Positions 59,611 to 64,000 of a stretch of DNA of 64,000 nucleotides are shown here, one piece after another (the first letter of the stretch is position 1; each line of letters opens with the position of its first letter). The DNA comes from Morchella semilibera (taxonomy: Eukaryota > Ascomycota > Pezizomycetes > Pezizales > Morchellaceae). Below the pieces are notes generated by a model. It was not told the origin of the DNA, ran no database searches, and saw nothing but the letters and a program-made list of their open reading frames with translations. The stretch is from positions 2,263,973 to 2,327,972 of the forward strand of contig WBVU01000003.1 of the NCBI GenBank assembly GCA_009192285.1, given 5' to 3'. The position numbers and the translations under genes were made by a program.

Positions 59611-61163
59611 TTATTCCCGGAATTCCAACAAGAGCCAGGACTCATCCTCCTCACTCATCACCTGATCAGCTTCTACCTCAGTCCCACGTATCCTCCTCAT
59701 GCCATCCGTTGCGCTATGGGGAGAGTCCATGTTAGGGCCGATACCGTAGGCGCTGTTTAAGCCTCCATAATTATAATATTGGGGGAGCGCGGAAAGGGCA
59801 ATCTGCTCCATGTGCCGACCCACATGGCTTCGAAACGCATCCGCTGTCTCCCGCAAATCCTCGCAGCAGAATGGGCAAGATACTACCCTAGGAGGAGACG
59901 GCATGTACTCCCGCTTAAAGGAGAGGATTGTATCTAGTCCACAACTCTCCAACGGAGTTGTAGGCTTATGAACTTCGCGTACGTGGGTCATGAAGTCCTC
60001 CTTTTCACCAAAGACTTCCCCGCAGCTGCCGACGCATTGCCAGTCGGTGGTCACTCTATGGTGTACGACTTCGTGGGTCCACCAAGCCTCTTTAGTAGAG
60101 AACATCTCAAATCTCGATGGGCATTGAGGGAATGTGCAGCTATAAGGCCGGATGTCTTGGATGACATGGTCTCTGGTGAATGCACTTTGTTAGTCTATTA
60201 TAAATTGCTTGACGAGCCTACTTACATCCATTCTTCAATGCTATCAATATCACGGAGGGCTTGAGCGCAGATAGGACAATCAAATACCCATCCTGTTGAT
60301 CCTAAACCAAGTGGAATAGGTGGGGGCGGGAATTCGATTCGGTTAATGTTCACCTTAGCTATCTCAAGCTCAGGCGAATTGGTACTGATATTTGAAAGGC
60401 GCTTAAGCATCTTTTGTCGAAGAATGTTAACTTTCGCCATTTCCTTGGCAACTGGTAGGCTGCCGGCTGGGAATCTAAGAATAATGTTGTATCTATGGAC
60501 GACATAGGACAGGTATTCGTTTCTGGCTGGGAACGCAGGTGCTATCGTGCTAACATCTCCTGATTTATCCGACGAAGTCGCCCGAATACCAACCTCAATT
60601 TCTTTCAAAACTGAGTTCCAAGATTGAATGGCGTCGTTCCACGCTCTTATAGAATCGACAAACATACCCATGTCGGCAGGAACATCTTTAGCAGGATCGG
60701 CTGGAACGAAAAACATAACACTGGGTTTGATATCCACCGATCTGTCGATAAGCCCGGCTATATATTCCCTGAATTCCGCATGCCTGGTATGATCTAGTTC
60801 TAAATTTCATTTACGGATTTTGATCAGTAACGGGAACCGACTTAATTCGTGGAAGTACTAACGCCTTTTGCCTTTGATAGCAAGAATCGTAAGAACTGGC
60901 AACAAAAGGTTTCTTGTCCACTCGTCGTTCACCATCAAGAGGTCCAATCCGCCTTTATCGGTGTCGAAAAGTCGACCCCATAGTTCTAGACGGTTTAGTT
61001 CCGTATGCAAGCGGAGTTTTTCTCCATGCTGATCTATTGTACTATCCATGAACACAAGATGTAGTGCATGATAGATAGCTTTGGACAGATCGCCGAAAAA
61101 GCAGGGACTCCTTGTGTTTCTTGATACCTCGGTGGTCATTGATTTACATTTATAGGCGGTCAA
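59611..61163 (-). CDS. C2H2 multi-zinc-finger fungal protein
   Basis: Three exons, 61163-60863, 60799-60226 and 60172-59611, closing in frame to 478 residues. The first 250 residues are helical and match the kind of N-terminal region seen in fungal proteins of the NLR-associated or heterokaryon-incompatibility-like group (DLSKAIYHALHLVF; LRLHTELNRLELWGRLF). The C-terminal half holds a series of C2H2-like fingers: CPICAQALRDIDSIEEW; YSCTFPQCPSRF ... HEVVHH, which spans the last splice; WQCVGSCGEVF ... HVREVH; and CPFCCEDL ... HVGRHMEQIALSALP. The last is a hallmark of this family. Function is unknown; relatives are often species-variable and suspected of roles in self/non-self or stress response. 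A second Met at residue 9 could be the real start. Confidence 0.8.
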
Positions 61164-63019
61164 TGCTATGCCTTAGAAAAAGAAAAAGAAACAGAAAAAA
61201 GAGAATGATTGGACATGATGCCACTTTTATATTCTACTGGTTAGGGCCGTGATATATGACGAACTATCATTTATTTTACGGAATCACTACACAATTAGCA
61301 TTTTCCGCAAGTTACTTAGTGTAGATGAGAGGCTACCTGTTCTACCCTGCGGGGAGCTTTTTTCGGCATAGCGAGACCCTATGTCGCGACTAAAAACCTT
61401 GAAAACCAACTAGAATAACAGCTCCATAATACTACGCCTTACCTCTTAGGGGCCCCAATAGATGATACTTGACCTCTTACATCACTTCTACCACTCAGCT
61501 AATTCTCAACCATAGGTCTCAAAGAGGTATCTCATAGCTGCCGATAATCTAATTTTCTCATCAAAACTCATCAAAACCACCCAAACACACACCCATAAGT
61601 GCCCTAACTTTTCACCTCGTTCATGGCTGATTTCCGCGATGTGGCTATGGGAACTTCTAAAGAGCCACGTGGAACTTTCCTGTTATCAGAAAGGGGGGTT
61701 TGGCTAGAGGGTCGATCGAGATAAACTATCGATCATGGACTAAATTGGTTCGCGTCGAGAGACTAAGTAATGAGGGAATGGGGCTACATCTTCTCCGGGG
61801 AGCATATGTATAAATTGATTATATATATATTACGACGGTGACATGGCGGTGGAGAGTGATGGCGGGGCTTCAAGCCATGTTGCCAATCAACCAAATCAAC
61901 GCAACGATGTAGGTCTCTTATGATTAATGACAAGCAGTAGATGGAGACGTAGTACTTCCTTGAGAGCTTCAAAGGTGGTTTCAATGCCACTAACGGTACC
62001 CGTGTCGACCCAAGCAAGGACTTTCGGAGGTACATATTAGCAAACGGTGGCAAGCGATAATTAGAATGCACATTTACATGTCTCGATCGACCCTACTGAG
62101 CGTCAGGGGCGCTTTTCTCCTTGTTGCCAACGGTCTGCCACTCCGGACTGAAGGGCTTTTCCATGTAACCAACGATACTGAGCGTCTAAGGGTTTTGGAG
62201 AGGGTCTTGGCAGGTGGTAGATACATGGAGGACACTTCCATGTGGCCGGCGATGTTCGTGAGGCTCAATAACACTTGATAGAAGCCGCTAATCATGGGCA
62301 GAAAACCCTAGCTTGAATACTTGTATTTGGCTAATATAACCGTAATATGGTTGGATTTCATGGCCCTTCTCTGTTATATGTAATAGATAATATTTACGTG
62401 TAAAGTAATTATTTTCTCTGTGGCATGAGTACATCCTAAACATGATATAGGTCGCGGGACCATCTCTCAGCAAAAAATAATTTATCACGACAGCAGAATA
62501 ATTAACATTACCCAGCTAGGGTATTTCTCAGGTTCGCACAACAAGCATCAACACTCACTATGGTATCCCAGACTGATATTGAGTAGGTGACATTATTTTA
62601 TTTATTTTATATACGCAGTAGTCGAGGGGTTTAGGCAAGGAGAGTGGGGAGAGGGTTGTTTGTCAGATATTGATTGCAATACCCACTGTTAAATCTTTCG
62701 AGTGATATTTGATGATGACTCTTTCTTAAAAAAAAAAAAAGCTGCGTGCGATCCCGTTATTGTGCAGAAACACTCGCGGTCCACAAAAACATTGGGCTCG
62801 TCTGTAGAAAATGTCCAGTATAAAAACAATTCCGGAGTGCCATTGATACAGGAAACACTTCAAAACTAAAGAGCGGGATCAATAATGCAGTTATCACTCT
62901 GAGCTCAGTGCGTGATGAATGGTCTTCACAAGTGATCACTCGGCCAGTTATCAACCATTTCACCCATGAAATACATAAATTGCCAACTATCCGCGGCCAA
63001 GTAGTAAGTTCTAACACCC
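61164..63019. other. Intergenic region
   Basis: About 1.9 kb, AT-rich. A 66-codon frame at about 62078-62278 (MSRSTLLSVRGAFLLVANG...) looks like a signal-peptide start but has no support, and is best left uncalled. One ATCACTCGG string at 62935. No other gene. Confidence 0.45.
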
Positions 63020-64000
63020 TTACTTCTTCTCTGTCTTGCCCGTTGGGATGCAGAAGAACACCGCCTTCTTCCCCTCACTTGCAGCCTCATCACATCTGTA
63101 GTATCCCTTTCTTTCAAACTGAATAATATCATCCACCTTGATATCGGCGACGTTACAATCAGCAATCGCATCCTCCCTAAACTCAGTCTTGGGATTAATG
63201 AAGTTCTTCAGTTCATCTTCCTCCTCCAACTTCTCCTTGGTGATAAGATAATCAAAGTCAACTAGCTCAACCTCGACCGTCTTCTGCGCTGTGGCCAACC
63301 ATGTGACCTTCTTCTCGGTCTTCCTGAAGTCACCTTCAAGGTGGAGGGTAAGTTCAAGCTCTGTCACATCCCCGGCAGCATCAGGGCGGGTGATCTTGGT
63401 GACAAATGCGTTACCCCAATCCATGAGTGTGATCTCCTCGCCCTCCTTGAAAGAGCGCGCATCCTCCTGATCGAGAAGAATCTCATCTCCAAAAGTTACC
63501 TTCTTGAGACCAACCTCGGCGTTCTTCTTGTGCTTGGGCTTTTCCTCAACAACGGGGGTTGAGGGACCACCGGTGATCTTTGCCTTTATAGCGCCAGTCT
63601 TCAAGACAGCGGTGTGACGGGGAGAGACGGGGTCGATAACCTTCTTATTACCGGCCCAGATGATGGTCCAATCAAGGTTGACAACGTTCTTGGATGGTCC
63701 CTGGGCGAGGATGAAACTGCGGAGGGCTTCAATTGTCATACCGCGACGACGAATACCCCGGACAGTGGGGAAACGTGGGTCATCCCAGCCCCGGACGAGG
63801 CCCTGCTCGACAAACCATGTGAGCTTACGTTTTGAGAGAAGAGTTCGGATGAAGTTGAGTCTAGCAAAGTCCCAGACATGGACCTTGCGGAGGCCAAGTG
63901 CCTCGATCATCCAATAGTACTGTGGGTTACGGTCACGGTACTCAATCGTCCTGAGAGCGTGGGTAACACCCTCAAAAGAGTCAACGATGGGGCAGGCAAA
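63020..64000 (-). CDS. GUS1: Cytosolic glutamyl-tRNA synthetase, C-terminal part (truncated by window)
   Basis: Charges tRNA-Glu with glutamate in the cytosol. The frame enters from the right edge at 64000 and runs 326 residues to the stop, so the N-terminal part with the HIGH motif lies outside. Visible family blocks are CPIVDSFEGVTHALRTIEYR, RNPQYYWMIEALGL, the KMSKS-region equivalent RTLLSKRKLTWFV, GWDDPRFPTVRGIRRRG, and NLDWTIIWAGNKK. The remainder is the eukaryotic/archaeal-type beta-barrel anticodon-binding domain ending in YYRCDEAASEGKKAVFFCIP. The type matches eukaryotic GluRS with GlnRS-like C-terminal barrels, not bacterial or mitochondrial enzyme. No intron is visible in the portion present. 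Essential housekeeping gene. Confidence 0.93.
   Translation of the reverse strand, partial: FACPIVDSFEGVTHALRTIEYRDRNPQYYWMIEALGLRKVHVWDFARLNFIRTLLSKRKLTWFVEQGLVRGWDDPRFPTVRGIRRRGMTIEALRSFILAQGPSKNVVNLDWTIIWAGNKKVIDPVSPRHTAVLKTGAIKAKITGGPSTPVVEEKPKHKKNAEVGLKKVTFGDEILLDQEDARSFKEGEEITLMDWGNAFVTKITRPDAAGDVTELELTLHLEGDFRKTEKKVTWLATAQKTVEVELVDFDYLITKEKLEEEDELKNFINPKTEFREDAIADCNVADIKVDDIIQFERKGYYRCDEAASEGKKAVFFCIPTGKTEKK

Noticed and set aside
62066-62278. Short frame with a signal-peptide-like start
   Set aside because: Only about 66-70 codons, no cysteines or domain, and overlapped by an equally long antisense frame.

Overview
This window looks like nuclear DNA of a filamentous ascomycete (Pezizomycotina). 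Introns are short (about 49-170 nt) with GTAWGT-type donors, CTAAC-like branch sites and YAG acceptors. Gene content points the same way: an AA9 cellulose monooxygenase, a chitin-deacetylase-like enzyme, GPI-anchored wall proteins, a fungal-type C2H2 protein, DNMT5 and cytosolic GluRS. The class cannot be fixed from the sequence alone. I found no rRNA, CRISPR, viral or clear transposase or reverse-transcriptase genes.

Layout. 0-9.5 kb: a small acidic unknown protein, a four-TM MARVEL-like protein, a nine-exon AA9 enzyme and a ZZ-finger protein. 9.5-16 kb: gene-poor, rich in TACATGTA palindromes. 16-20.7 kb: two unknown proteins with predicted coiled coils. 21.8-34.7 kb: a chromatin neighbourhood with a 2,216-residue DNMT5 (DNA methyltransferase + SNF2 ATPase + RING), a GPI-type surface protein, and a JmjN gene directly followed by a JmjC gene. 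38-48.7 kb: surface and membrane genes, namely a modular Cys-rich wall protein, a secreted conserved protein, a small tail-anchored protein and an 11-exon aquaporin, plus a tRNA-like Pol III unit. 50.9-53.3 kb: a polysaccharide deacetylase carrying three beta-sandwich-like modules. 58-64 kb: a 2H phosphoesterase, a C2H2 multi-finger protein and the 3' part of glutamyl-tRNA synthetase.

How the genes relate. There are no operons. Two loose themes appear: wall and carbohydrate functions (AA9, deacetylase, GPI/Cys-rich proteins, aquaporin), and chromatin functions (DNMT5 beside JmjN/JmjC). Exon structures were derived by hand from splice signals and phase. Almost all close in frame. The exceptions are two neighbouring secreted-protein genes (38-44 kb), each carrying two apparent one-base losses at C/G runs, and the first junction of the aquaporin.

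The most striking non-genic signals are about 36 copies of the palindrome TACATGTA (about one expected), at least 14 poly-G/C tracts of 10 or more bases outside exons, and an 18-bp motif ending in TATCACTCGG found at three intergenic sites.
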